Source: Branchiostoma lanceolatum (taxonomy: Eukaryota > Chordata > Leptocardii > Amphioxiformes > Branchiostomatidae). From it: a stretch of 64,000 nt of DNA. The stretch covers positions 124,001 to 188,000 of the forward strand of contig NC_089725.1 of assembly GCF_035083965.1 (NCBI RefSeq), in the 5' to 3' direction. The position numbers and the translations under genes are program-made. Below the pieces are notes generated by a model, which saw nothing but the letters and a program-made list of their open reading frames with translations, was not told the origin of the DNA and made no database searches. This document shows positions 33,290 through 44,913 of the stretch, piece by piece (positions within the stretch are counted from its first letter, which is position 1; every line of letters begins with the position of its first letter).

Positions 33290-36200
33290 TCAAAAGTCTA
33301 GTACATGTGTGTATGGCCCATTGGTTACAACAGTAAGGACCTGTCTGTTTCCATAGGTACCATGTTTAACAGTCTTATTTGCTTCCTTTGTCTTTGTGCT
33401 TGTCTCAAATGTCTCCGCACACATTGTACAGAATTTGGTATATAGCTCCTGGCCCTCGGTCTTAGCTATGTTGGAATGGTACTGCATGGCTTTTCCTTTA
33501 GTTTTTCCTCCAAGAGTTGCCTGGAAAGAAATATGAGGAAAATTCATATGATATTTCGGAAATACAGAAAATTAGGGTACATGATTTCATAGTACACAAA
33601 AGTAGAGACACAAGAATAACTAGCTGCTATGCTAACATCTGCTAACAGAATTCTGTCGAGTATCCTAAAACTGGCACATTAGACAAAAATGGTATTATCA
33701 CGACCTTTTCTAAAGCAGAGCTCGAAATTCATTTTTCACTGGTGCAGCCAACCAAAAAAATTAGGTGCACAGAAAGAATTTTGGGTGCACCACATAAAAC
33801 AAATTGAATGTCAGCAAAACAAAATTACAAAGTTTAACGCTCTTAAAAACTACAATCTTTAATTCTACGGCTAACTTCAAAATTTCAAACAAGTAATAAT
33901 AATACATCAAATAAAGTCCAACAAAACGTTATATCACTTTTTATGATACTTACATTTCAAGAGCATTTTCTGTGTACTAGTGTACAATTATAGTACCCTT
34001 ACTCAAAAGCCTACAAAATTATCTAGGTGCACTGGTGCACCCACAGTCAAAAATAAGGTGCACAGCTCTAATTTTGGGTGCACACAGGTGTGCATGCACC
34101 CAGTATTTCGAGCCCTGTAAAGAAATGATATCTTCTTCTTTTTTATTTTCATTTGAACATGTATTATCTGAATTCGAGGTGTGCATACCTCAGGGACTAT
34201 TATTGATCATGATGCTCGCTTTAATTCACAGTTTTTGCAAATGTGGCAGTTTTAATGTACCACACAGGATCATGGGAGTTGTCAACTTGATGTTACAATA
34301 AAAAATTACAGATTATTTCTTTGTTATTAGCATCAACTCTCATGATTCTGCCATTTAATCGACTTCCTTGTTTTAGTTGAATTCTCAGAACATGAAATAC
34401 CCTTCTGTCAACAAAACCCTAGCCTGATTTACTCACGCTTACAGCAGCCGCCCGTAACCGGCCAGCCCCTAATGGTGAGGAGACATAAACCCCCGTACAG
34501 CTGGAGTTTGCGTTATACGGACTAACAAAACCCCACCTCTGTTTTTTACAATATACTACATAGCTGTCCCTCCCCTAGCGTCCCAATGGAATAGTCCAGA
34601 CTTAAATGTTACCTGTGGTACAATCAGCACATCACCAGGCAGATCCAGCACTGACACTAGCTTCCCATTTGGCTCAGATTCACTCAATCTGACTCCCAGT
34701 GTAGATCGTACTGGAAAAATGATTATCAAAAGTAAAGGTCACTATATAACACAATTCATAGTTATACACCTGTTACTACAATAAAGAATTAATTGTAGTA
34801 CATCTATATCACTTTTTTGGAACTGAACAGTTGTAGAAGTTTCATCCCAATTTTGGGGTAGACAATGGATAGGAAAATGATGAGATTTTAGAAGTTTTAA
34901 TTCTATGCAATTATATTCTTCCATCATTCTTTCGATCGTTAAGAAATGTTCAATAATTGCACATATGGTGTTTACAATAAGGGGTTGGTACTAGTAGCCC
35001 TTACCATTTTATGTGCATGAGGCACCTCTTGAAGATAAGGACCCACATTTTACATGACCCTTCTGAAAGAGGGCTGCAACCCCAACTGAGATGTCCTGTC
35101 CTGAACCGGGGTCTCCCAGAACCAGGAGCTCAACTGTCAGGCTGCTACCAGTTGAGTATGAGGGCCATCCCTATAATTTTCTATATGGTATCCAAACACT
35201 GTATACACAATTCATACTTTAAAGCCCCCATGCAACGAGGCCAATGAATACGCCTACTGACAAGGACAAGATATGTCACTCACCCATCTTCTCTACAAGA
35301 TCTTCTGTTGATCCTTTGAGGAAACATATGTAGATGATGATACCACGCCCAACCTGTGAGTCAGATATTATACAAACATAATTAGGTGTAATATGCATTA
35401 ATGTATACTGGTTCACTTCCTACCTCTCCGGTAGAAAGCATTGCACCGCAGTTAATGGAGCCATGTCTGACTTTCATACAGTGAAGTATGGCGTACCCCA
35501 AGGTTCAATATTAGGGCCACTGTTATTCATTATTTATGTAAATGACATGCCAAACTGTATCCAAAGTTGTGAAATTTCAATGTATGCCGACGATACGGTT
35601 ATTCACTTCAGCAGCAAGGATGTTGGGAACATTGAGACCGCCCTTCAAACCGATCTTGAAAGGTTGTCTCAATGGTTCGCCGTGAATTCTCTTTCCATGA
35701 ATGAAGGGAAATGCAAGTGCATGCTACTGGGTACGGACAAAAGGCTAAGAAACTGTAACAACCCTAGGGTGACTATAAATGGTCAACTCATAGCTTTCTG
35801 TAACATGTATAAGTACTTAGGTATTTACATTGACAACCATCTGAACTGGAAAGGTCATGTCAAAGATGTACTTGGTAAATTAAGACGGTCGATAAGTATC
35901 ATGAAGCACGTCAGTCAATTTGTACCTACGTCAGCACTTCGTACTCTATACAACACTATATGTCTACCATACATTACATATGCAAGTACTGTCTGGGACA
36001 CGGCACCTGAGCAAGACTTACAAAAACTTCAACGAATGCAGAACAGAGCCGGGAAGCTGCTACTGAGAGCTCCGTACAGAACACCATCGGCTGAAGTACT
36101 GACACGACTGGGCTGGAAGAACATCAAATCTATACACAGGCACCAGAAGGCTTTACTGACATATAAGGCTCTTAATAACCTGTTACCAGCCTACATGAGA

Positions 36201-37344
36201 CATATGTTCACGTACTGTAGAGATAGGGCAACTAGAACAACACGACAAAGCGAGTCTAACCTACTGTATGTACCAATGGTCCGTAGAGAAGTATATAGAA
36301 GATCTATCTCCTACTCAGGTACAACTCTATGGAACAGTCTGACACCAAACTTGAGAACGGCGCCTTCAGTTGCAACATTTAAGAATATGTTGCGTCGAGT
36401 AACTACGAACTGAGTATTATTACCGAATAGGGAAATGATGTTATATAGTCGACTTATCTTTATATACCGAATATGATTATGGAATACTGATTGTTACGTT
36501 ATTTTTGTATAACAATTTATGTTTCTATTATACGATGGTACGTTGAAAGGACCCCTGACCTCCTCCCTTGAACTCTTGAAAAACGGCCTCGGCCGAAGAG
36601 TGTATGTTGTACATACTTTCAAGGTAAAATAAAGGTTGAAAAAAAAAAAAAAAAATGTGACTATAAAGCTGAGGTTGAATACCTCCAGGTTAGTCCGCCA
36701 TTATATGATATTTCCCATTTTACATCTGTTTGGAGATTACAACAATTAGGCTCAGGTCTTAGCAGAATTTTGTCATATCATGATGGCATTGTTGGCCCAT
36801 AAAGTCCCAGAAATAAAAAGGGAAATAAGAGTAGAGTAGAGTAGAGTAGAGTCTCAGTGACAGTCAGGTAGGATGCTTTACATCCAGTTTAGACCGCTCC
36901 TTGCTTCAATAAAAACAATCATTGGGCAAAATTAAGGGAAGATTTTCACTCAACAGTTTTCAAGCCTATTTCTGGTGACGGTTTCACATCTTTAACATTT
37001 ACACAAATCTATGAATAAATTAGTAATTTTTAAAGTATTCAAAAAAAAATCCAAAGTGCACCGTTAAGGTTTTTTTTTCACTGACTTCATTATAAACTGA
37101 ACAGTTTGGTACAGTGTTCCATCGTGACTTTTATACTTTGGTGTATGTCCTTTCACAGAACAAGGAGGTCATAACCACTGAATGATGACATGATGATAAT
37201 AAAAACACAAAATGAGTTATGCGAGATGAGCACCTCGACATATTCAGCTTCATTTTCCTGTGATGGCGGCTTGACTTGAAGCCTCGCACTCAGACATTGT
37301 TGTACCACGACTCTGGCCTGTGGAACAGCCTCGGAACTGGACAT
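33290..37344 (-). CDS. DTD2: D-aminoacyl-tRNA deacylase 2 (DTD2)
   Basis: The animal-type DTD-fold deacylase, known to clear mischarged L-alanyl-tRNA(Thr) and D-aminoacyl adducts. Four exons join in frame: 37344-37234, 35353-35284, 34710-34613 and 33520-33290, for 169 residues, against 168 in human. The protein starts [20 protein letters not shown]. Family motifs are [13 protein letters not shown] (exon 2), [20 protein letters not shown] across the exon 3/4 junction, and near the C-terminus [10 protein letters not shown] followed by TNGPYTH, the DTD active-site segment. Intron 1 holds an antisense LINE fragment (35383-36656) that starts only about 30 bases from exon 2. DTD2 lies head-to-head with COA4, with 152 bases between the two start codons. 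The likely poly(A) signal is at 33199-33204. Confidence 0.96.
33716..34117. mobile_element. hAT-like MITE in DTD2 intron 3
   Basis: The left end reads CAGAGCTCGAAATTC, and the right end read on the other strand gives CAGGGCTCGAAATAC, typical of hAT non-autonomous elements. Several ggtgca/tgcacc blocks follow inside each end. The 5 bases taaag flank both sides; a full 8-base duplication is not preserved. There is no coding content. Confidence 0.7.
35075..35170 (-). repeat. tRNA-derived SINE fragment
   Basis: On the minus strand it reads ctcaactggtagcagcctga, then gttgagctcctggttctggg, then agaccccggttcaggac, a tRNA-like head with A and B boxes. The stems do not form a normal tRNA, so it is a SINE relic. 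It lies in DTD2 intron 2. Confidence 0.55.
35383..36656 (+). mobile_element. 5'-truncated non-LTR retrotransposon (LINE) in DTD2 intron 1
   Basis: The open frame starts inside the reverse transcriptase ([19 protein letters not shown]), then [20 protein letters not shown] and the catalytic YADDT, and runs unbroken to the C-terminus ([12 protein letters not shown], stop at 36411-36413). It ends in an A tail of about 17 bases (36639-36655). The intact frame over more than 300 codons points to a young insertion. The LINE is on the strand opposite to DTD2. It differs in sequence from the copy at 22279-25053 and ends in poly(A), not ATAA repeats. Confidence 0.9.
36829..36853 (+). repeat. (AGAGT)n microsatellite
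   Basis: About five tandem pentamers in DTD2 intron 1. Confidence 0.85.
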
Positions 37345-37496
37345 AATTCGTCACAAAATCCAGCGCAATCCACTAAAATAGCACAACTAAACTACAATAC
37401 TAACTCGTGCTGTACGTTGCATCAGACATCAGACCCGGAAGTAGCTTAGCTTTAACCTTTGACCTAAAGAGACCTTTGACCTCAACAGACACCAAG
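37345..37496. promoter_or_regulatory. Shared DTD2/COA4 promoter region with ETS site and two DR1 elements
   Basis: Only 152 bases separate the two divergent start codons. CCGGAAGT at 37435-37442 is a strong ETS-type site, common in bidirectional housekeeping promoters. On the minus strand, AGGTCAAAGGTC (37482-37471) and AGGTCAAAGGTT (37465-37454) are two DR1 nuclear-receptor elements spaced 17 bases apart. The sites are seen in the sequence; their use is inferred. Confidence 0.65.
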
Positions 37497-38967
37497 ATGG
37501 CGGCGCCCATGCCGAATCCTCATGACAGGACAAGAAAACCTAAACCTGAGGCCGAACATGAGGAGGAGGAGGAGGAGGAAGACCCAATAGACAAGTTGGT
37601 GAACGCATCAGGCTGTGCAGATCAGCACTTCGCGCTCCTGGTAGGTGTCGCTTTGAATTTTTCACCACCGTTTTATGCCTGTCCACGGCTATATAATCTT
37701 CCCCCTCCCTCCCCCAGCTTGATAGCTTGTTTTTCCCCAGTATTAAAAATACACAAATGCTTTCCAGTTCCAGGTAACGTTAATTAGATTACTTAACTTT
37801 GTTACTAGGTACGTCCTTTTGTTGTAAACACTGCTTTTACGCATTTAGTCTCTGTCTAACATGATGTTAAAAGGCAAAACCTGTAGTATAGTTCAGTTAG
37901 GTTATACAAGGAGGTTATATAACAACATGGTAAGGCAGATAATTTGTTACATAACCACAGTGAACATAAATGTACATTCGAACAACTGCATGTGTTACAG
38001 GGACCCTGTGATATCAAGTACGATATGGTACAGTGGTTGAACCTCAGAGGATGCAACGAAGCTTGTCGTTTATTGAAAATAGTACCTACTAGATCTAAAT
38101 TCTAAGAGAACTTGAAGCATCAGCCTGGGTAGTGTACATAAAATAGGAGCATGAAAGATGTAGGGTGACACCAAAGTTCATTTTTGTTCAGTGGCATTTA
38201 GAGCACAAAGTGAGCTTCATGACTGCGTATGTATGGTCATATGATTTTACTTTTCTTAGTAATACTTGCTGTAATTTTTTTGGCCAAAATTTGTCATCAT
38301 GATACTTCTTTGAGACCACTAGTACTGGACCTGCCAAAAGAAACTTACACATGCACTTATCCACTCATAAGGCTCCTAGAAGCTTAAAGACCAACACCAA
38401 GTCAAAAGAATAATGGGAACATCCTCATCCAGTAAATTTATACCTTAATACTAATTTCATACAGGATAGAGGACATCTGCCTATTATGTCCTGGTCTCAC
38501 TCGTCCACACTGCATACTTGCACCCTTCCCATTGCTCATCAAGCCTAGTCTTGAACTGGTTTATGCTACTTGCTGTAGTTTATGCATCTGTATCATAAAT
38601 CGACATCTATTGTGAGGCTGAGAACTGTCTGTAACTATGGTGAAAGAGGCTCTGATGACTGGTTTCCATGGTGACAGGGAGTTTCGAGCAATGATCTGAC
38701 CCTTTAGCCTGAATGTGTTACACCACTTCCTGCCACCAGGGGCTAGTAATTGGCTGCTACAGGTGTGATTTAGGCAGGCTAAAGAACCCTTAAATCCTAG
38801 CTTTGATCTTAAGTTAAGGTGACTGATATAATGTAATGGAAACATGGTGTTCTCTTCAGGACTGTATGGCAGAGAAACAAGACTGGAGGAAGTGTCAAGA
38901 GGAGACAAAGAAGTTCAGGTTATGCATGGCTGAAGCACAGAAGAAGAAGCAGCAGGAAAAGAGATGA
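37497..38967 (+). CDS. COA4: Cytochrome c oxidase assembly factor 4 (COA4), twin CX9C protein
   Basis: A mitochondrial intermembrane-space protein needed for cytochrome oxidase assembly. Two exons, 37497-37640 and 38860-38967, join in phase 0 and give 83 residues; human has 87. The start is MAAPMPNPHDRTRKPKPE, followed by a run of Glu (EEEEEEEDPIDKLV), as in the human protein. Two CX9C motifs form the coiled-coil helix-coiled-coil helix fold: GCADQHFALLDC, across the splice junction, and KCQEETKKFRLC. The C-terminus is Lys-rich (AQKKKQQEKR). No signal peptide is seen, as expected for a Mia40 substrate. A poly(A) signal is at 39223-39228. The gene shares a promoter region with DTD2. Confidence 0.93.
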
Positions 38968-39921
38968 CAAGATACCCCTCCTCTAGATGACAGGTGTCAT
39001 ATTAGACATGTCTGTGAGTGACTGGCAGAAACGCTCATTTATACTCTTTTGTTTCACTTCCAAATACCATAGAAACTACAACTTACAAGTACATGACATT
39101 GTATACAAATAGGGAATGCATTTATTTTGAGTTTGATGTTGAAAAAAAGCAATTCTAATTCTTACTATGTTCAAGAATGTTAAATAGAATAATTTCATCA
39201 GATGGACACGCAATACATATACAATAAATATTGTATAGCATCCTCATAGCTAGATTTCCTTAATCATATTCGTCGAGTCATAATCATTACCTGATGTCAT
39301 TTCAATCAAGCAATACATACATTTCAGTTAATGCACTTTAAACAAAGGTTGAAAAATGTTCATTTTTTTGTACGTAACTGTTTTAGAAAACTTTGTACCT
39401 TAAAACGATACCAGTATATCATCTACCTCACGTTCTAATACATTTAAAATCAGGTGCATAAAAGAAGTTCACAAGAGATATTGACGAGAATCACTAAAAA
39501 TATAACAATTAATTGAATGGATTTGAAAAAAATAGTACATTTCAATCAAAGGTAGTAGTATCCATACAAATGACAACAAATCTAGAAATCAATGTCTATG
39601 CAATGGTTTGTCAGTTAATCTTATGTTGAAGACTTGGTCCTACTATTAGAAGAATACTAGAACTAACATGAATTATTTGAAAACTGCATACCTTTACCTG
39701 AGACTGCTTAATTCCACTATTTACTGTTGTACCATTGATTTAGATACAGCACACTTTCCACATAAAGTGTAGGGTATCCTGAGAAGAAAGATGGAATTTT
39801 GGCTATCATATATGGAAGAGAAATATTATCTGAAACTGAATCTTGAACCCTATTTCTAACAGAAAATTATTGTATCTTCCCTGGAACTTGAAGTAGGTAA
39901 CTGCAGTGCAGATGTAAATCA
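38968..39921. other. 3' UTRs between convergent COA4 and the TMEM145/GPR180-like gene
   Basis: The region is AT-rich, with AATAAA at 39223-39228 on the plus strand and a minus-strand AATAAA at 39121-39126. The two 3' UTRs may overlap. No other gene is seen. Confidence 0.55.
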
Positions 39922-42900
39922 CTAGATGGAGTCGTAGTCTAGAAGACTCAGATCATCGTCCATGTGTATCCTGCTGTACCTGTAGCTGGCCACACCCCGG
40001 GAGGGCCACAGCAGGTAGGCCAGGACAGCATAGGACAGGAAGTCAGCAGTCACCGTGATACCTGAAATAAATGAAGTCATAAATGGATCAGGGAAGACAA
40101 TTGAGATTCTGATATTAAATCAGCTTAAATTCCACTACATGTTGCTTTCTTATTAGCATGGTTATATGAAAATGAAATGAAATGGTTGATTGATGAAAGA
40201 TTTAAAGATTTGGCTTGTCCATGGAAAAATGCAGTGCTTTTTATTGATTTATATTTTGTAGTCAAACTTAATTCTTAGCTTCTTTTAAACAGGCCCTTTT
40301 TCTCTCAGCACTTAAATCTTGCACTACATCTGCCAAGTATCCCGCACATGTCATACTCATTCTAGAAAAATGAAATAAATAAGAAACAAAGCCAAGTTTA
40401 TCTAAGTGCATTTCATTCCATTTGGAAAAAGCCACATCTATAGATGAATAACACATATAATGGAAGCCTACTTTAAGCAAGTATTTCATGAGAGGACCAG
40501 CCCTTAATTGTAGCCTCCTTCGCAGACTTCCTAGAACGGCAGCGTCGTCCCTTGGCAGCGAAAGTCCGTTGCTGGCATTAGAGAACCTTGGCCCGTGTAA
40601 GAAATCGCGTCAACCCCCAACAGCCCCCACCCCCCCGCCAAATATATACGCCACCGTTCTAGGAAGTCTGCGAAGGAGGCTAAGCAATTGTGCTGTTTTT
40701 GTTCCCATTTGTGTCATTTGAAATTTGAAAAAATTGCAACTTGAGGCAACAAATTGCTGAGCCACTTTGGAATGTCTTTTGCCTTTTGGTACAGTCCAGT
40801 GAGATAACCGCTTATACTCACAATGAACATCATAATAATTTATCTTGTCAAAGACTTGTAACAACCTTATTGTCCGCACCTGTATAAGTTCTATACTGCC
40901 AGAGCGGAGGCACCACCTGGGACACCACGACTGCTGCCACGGGCAGATAGAGGAACCACAGACCGTACACCCCGCCCAGCACCACGTAGAACTGCTGACG
41001 GGAGGGCTGGGCCTCCTGCGGAATAACACAGTGTGTTTAGTCAAATCTTGTTTGATGTAATCAAAAGGCTGATTCCTAAAATATCAGCCCTGCAGGGCCC
41101 TTTGAATATGGCTGTATGACATAAAAGAACCCACCACACAAAAAGCAGGTCTGGTCCTTCCATGTGTGAGTGGATCAGATAAATCTGTCCAGATATACAG
41201 CTTGTACTGTTCAGTACAAACCTGGTGTATCACGCCATGATGTGGTTTATTGGGTAAACATACTGACCTGTAGATAGCTGAGGTGTAGTTCATACAGGAA
41301 CCACAGTAGTATGAAGAGTCGGAGGCCCAGCACTACCAGGGTCTGCCAGGACAGGCTGTCGTCTACTGTGGTCACTGGGTCTGTTGTGATCTACAAACAA
41401 CCAATGTAACAAAGAATATATAAGTTAATGTTGCTATATTTACATTTTGCATAAAAAAAGGCATGGAAATGTGTTCCCCAGATGATGGTATGATTTGATT
41501 TTTACTATTAACAAAATTCAACAAAAGACCATCAAATTTGATTGATTTAGCTCAAGTTGCCGAGTTGTGGATAATAACGAAATTACTGAATGCACAAAAC
41601 ATGATACAATCCAAATTTCACCAGATTTCACCCTAAATTTGATACATACCAATGGTGGGTGTACACTTTTGATACAATTTACACTAACAGAATACTGCAA
41701 AATTATGGTTTTTTTTTAGGACTTGACTTCCCACTTCTGTGATTATTATGTTAAATGCAGACATTATTAGACATAAATCATGCAAATAAAGGCCTCATTT
41801 ACATAAATTTTGAGGCAATGCTACAATAGCTTTCTTTGCTGAGATAAGACTTTCATACTTTGAACAACATGTTCAGCTGATATGATTTATGCAAATGAGG
41901 TCCTTATTTACATAACAAGACACACATGGACGCTACCAAAAACATGACTTTCTCGGCGCAGGTAACGAGGATACTGTAGTTTGAATAACTGACTCTAATT
42001 GATAACTTACCAACCGTGCTGTTGTAAGCCCCACGTCCACCAATGAGTACGCAACGATGACCGCCAGGAAGGCCTTGTGCTCCACGTGAACCTTGGTTAC
42101 CGTCCACCCCCTCCCCAGTAACAGCAACAAAGCCATGAACATGCACTGACTCACAACGTCAACCACCTCACCGAACTGTTTCACTGGCAGGACTCCTGCT
42201 CCATCAAAAGTATAGATGGCCAGGTGGAGGAAGTGTAAAGATAAACCGAACCATTCTAGCAAAATGCTGGCGAGGAAGACTCTTATAATGGTGTGAGAGT
42301 GTCCACGGTGTCCACATAGAAGAACTGAGAGAAAGATAAGGTACAAAATTATGTAGGTAAGGAGGATGATGCTGACGTATTGAGACTCGTAGGAAACTTG
42401 GTAGTACAGAAAGTCTGTCTGTGTGACATTCGGGTTCCCATTGACCAACCAGATGTCATAGCTTAATTCTTCATTTTCATTTTCATTGGTTGAATTGACC
42501 CAGGTGCAGTTGGAGGTCTGTGATTGGTTGCAGCGGCATGGTACAAGGGAGAGATGCCAAAGCCTAGAAGAAAATAGAATGTGTCATTTGTTATTTTGTT
42601 CAATGTTTTCACTAAATTATACTATTTCATAGAAAATACATCTGTGTCTATTCATTTATCGTATGTGGTTTCTTCTATTTCCAGAAGTTCATCATCTAAA
42701 TTTTTGTTCTAAATTTTTTTGAAATTTGAAAAAGTTTCAAACTATCTAAAAGCAGTGACATTGACTCTCGGATTTTAAACAAGAAACTGGAAACAAAGTT
42801 GATGGTTTAGAAATGTTGTGTCACCTTGGTACATTTAGCTTGTCTACTGGAAGGGCAAACTGAGCTCCAGGTAGTGAGTGATGGTAGGCTGTGTCCTCAC

Positions 42901-43933
42901 AAGGCTGTCCCACTGCACAAGGTATCGGCTGTGTCATAGCTCCATCCAAAAGGCACTGGGGTTCCCTACAGTTCTGAAAAAAATGCAGTTATTGCAATTT
43001 GTGCTTTAGTGAGTATAGAACACATCAATCTAATTGTTTGGTTTTTAGATTTGCACAGTTGATTTTCTGTTGATTGAAAAGAAGAATAAATATCTGAAAT
43101 TAATCCCCAAAATCTCATACATTTTTGCTTCTGATCTGGCATTTTGGTCTATAAAGGGATGACAGATTCGTGTTTATTTCTGTTTTTATTTTACCTGTTA
43201 CCCCTATTATAATTTCCTGCAAAAATTTGAGACCCAAGATATTGAATTGATGAAGCCTCTTAATAGTCATTTATACAACGTAGAAAACAGACTTGAGTCT
43301 TAGGATAGTCTAAAAATCTTCTTAGCGAACAATAAAACGGCTGAACAGAAGAAATGACGTGCAGCGTTCCCACGAAATGCTACTTTAAATCTTAAGACTT
43401 AACCAACCAAGTTAACTTGAGATATCGGATACGATACTATATGCAATTCAGACTTTCAAAGTCACCTTGAATTAGTCGCTTATGATGTATGCTTATGTCT
43501 GATTAATTAAGAGTTTTTCCCGATATTTCATCCTAAAGGTCAATACTTAGCTTTAATCCGGAAGAGAAATACGGCTCAGTTACGCATGAACACGCACCTT
43601 AAACACCCTCTGCATAACGGAACACGGAATACCGTTATCATCATCTGGGAACGAGCTGAAGTGATCACTCCAGATGTCGTCGTCTAGAAGAACCAAAGTA
43701 GCCTCGGAAGTCGGAGAAATGGGCGAAGACGTCTGTCTTGTTGTGATGTTACCGTAGACATAGCCGACAGACTGGGCGGTGGAATGGAAGGCGAACGCTG
43801 CAACAGGTTGGTAACTCTCAGCGTCCCAAAACCGCCGCACACGGGCGGCTTCTCCACGGAGTGTAAAACAGAGAATAAGTAAGAAACAGTTCGCTATAGC
43901 ATTGGTTTGGGTTCGTACGTGCAGGGGAAGCAT
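39922..43933 (-). CDS. TMEM145/GPR180-family seven-transmembrane protein
   Basis: Members have an N-terminal extracellular domain and a seven-helix domain (rhodopsin-like GPCR transmembrane family, Pfam PF10192). Six exons join in frame: 43933-43598, 42973-42825, 42563-42011, 41390-41268, 41015-40880 and 40061-39922, for 478 residues. A signal peptide is seen (MLPLHVRTQTNAIANCFLLI...). The lumenal part has Cys pairs and N-glycosylation sites (NCTWVNST), and LVLLDDDIWSDHF recalls TMEM145. The helices start at ISIILLTYIILYLIFLSVLL-type sequence in exon 3. FGEVVDVVSQ followed by LLLLLGRGWTVTK is the family hallmark. Exon 5 has RQQFYVVLGGVYGLWFLYLP. An upstream in-frame ATG at 43987 is possible, but 43933 places the hydrophobic core better. 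Which of the two vertebrate paralogues it matches cannot be settled by eye. The ligand is not established. Confidence 0.85.
40511..40682. mobile_element. Small DNA element with perfect 29-bp inverted ends
   Basis: The ends at 40511-40539 and 40654-40682 are exact inverted copies beginning TAGCCTCCTTCGCAGACTTC. The 172-base element has no coding capacity. The flank on the right (40690-40800) is a family R3 repeat. No clear target duplication is seen. It lies in intron 5 of the TMEM145/GPR180-like gene. Confidence 0.8.
41085..41265 (+). repeat. SINE-like repeat, related to 45540-45735
   Basis: Shared blocks are aaaagaacccaccacac, gtgagtggatcagataaatc, tgtccagatatacagcttgt and cagtacaaacctggtgtatc. 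It lies in intron 4 of the TMEM145/GPR180-like gene. Confidence 0.6.
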
Positions 43934-44434
43934 ACTGGCTACATTTAGAGAAAGGGGAGAGGAAAATAAAAACCCCACAACATTCACTGAACTTTGTACC
44001 GTGACAGGTGTTCCGCTTTCTCAACTTCGGAATGGTCCATTTTGCTGCTTCATCGGGGGGACTTGAAAGGACAATATTTCTTATGATAAACGCTTCACCT
44101 TGCAAAAAGAATAAACTGAGTGGCACATTTGAACATCGCAACTAATGATATAAGATAACAGTGATCAGGGATACCTGAAAAACAGGCTTCACAGCCTGAG
44201 TTGTATTTCCCCTGTATAAATAAATGAAATGAAATGAAATGATGACGTGCATTCTCTTACGAGATAAAGAATAACACCCCTATGTCTAAATGGCATGGTC
44301 TATTGTCACATGATATGCCCTTAACGGCCCTTAGGTGCAGCAGCTCGGCCAATCCTGCAGCGGTAGTTGGTCCAGGTCACACACCCCCACAATAAATATT
44401 ACAATTTAGACTTTGCCCTCCCCTGTATCTAAAG
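43934..44434. other. Divergent upstream region between the TMEM145/GPR180-like gene and PRDX5
   Basis: About 500 bases separate the two start codons. A short tail-like (AAATG)n tract at 44220-44242, after cctgtataaataaatg, looks like a LINE 3' end remnant. A ggccaat word at 44348-44354 could be a CCAAT box for PRDX5. Confidence 0.5.
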
Positions 44435-44870
44435 ATGCTGGTCCCTGTAGCCGTGAGCTCATTCACACGCCGCCTGCCGTCTGCAATAGGAGCCTGTCGC
44501 GCCATCTTTACAGCCACAGCCGACAACATGCCGATCAAGGTTTCCCATTTGCTTGTTTCTCAGTGTTATTAGTGGATCTAGTATCTGTTACTAAGTGTTT
44601 GGTGTTGATGATGAATACTTTTCATCCTCTAGATTTTTTACACTGCACTGTGAACGTGAATCCTCGACTTTTATCTGTAGCATCAGCATTAGTAACGTTT
44701 ATAGAGGTTATAGTCCTGACGTGTATTGAGGCGGCATGCTGACCCACTAACACACTGCGCCAGATTTGTTACGTTCGCCAAGGTTATGTTTCGTGTGCCC
44801 GTGTGTCACTGTGTGTGTGTGTGTCTGCGTGTGCGTGTGTGTGAGTGAGTGAGTGTATGTGCCCATGCGT

Positions 44871-44913
<43 letters not shown>

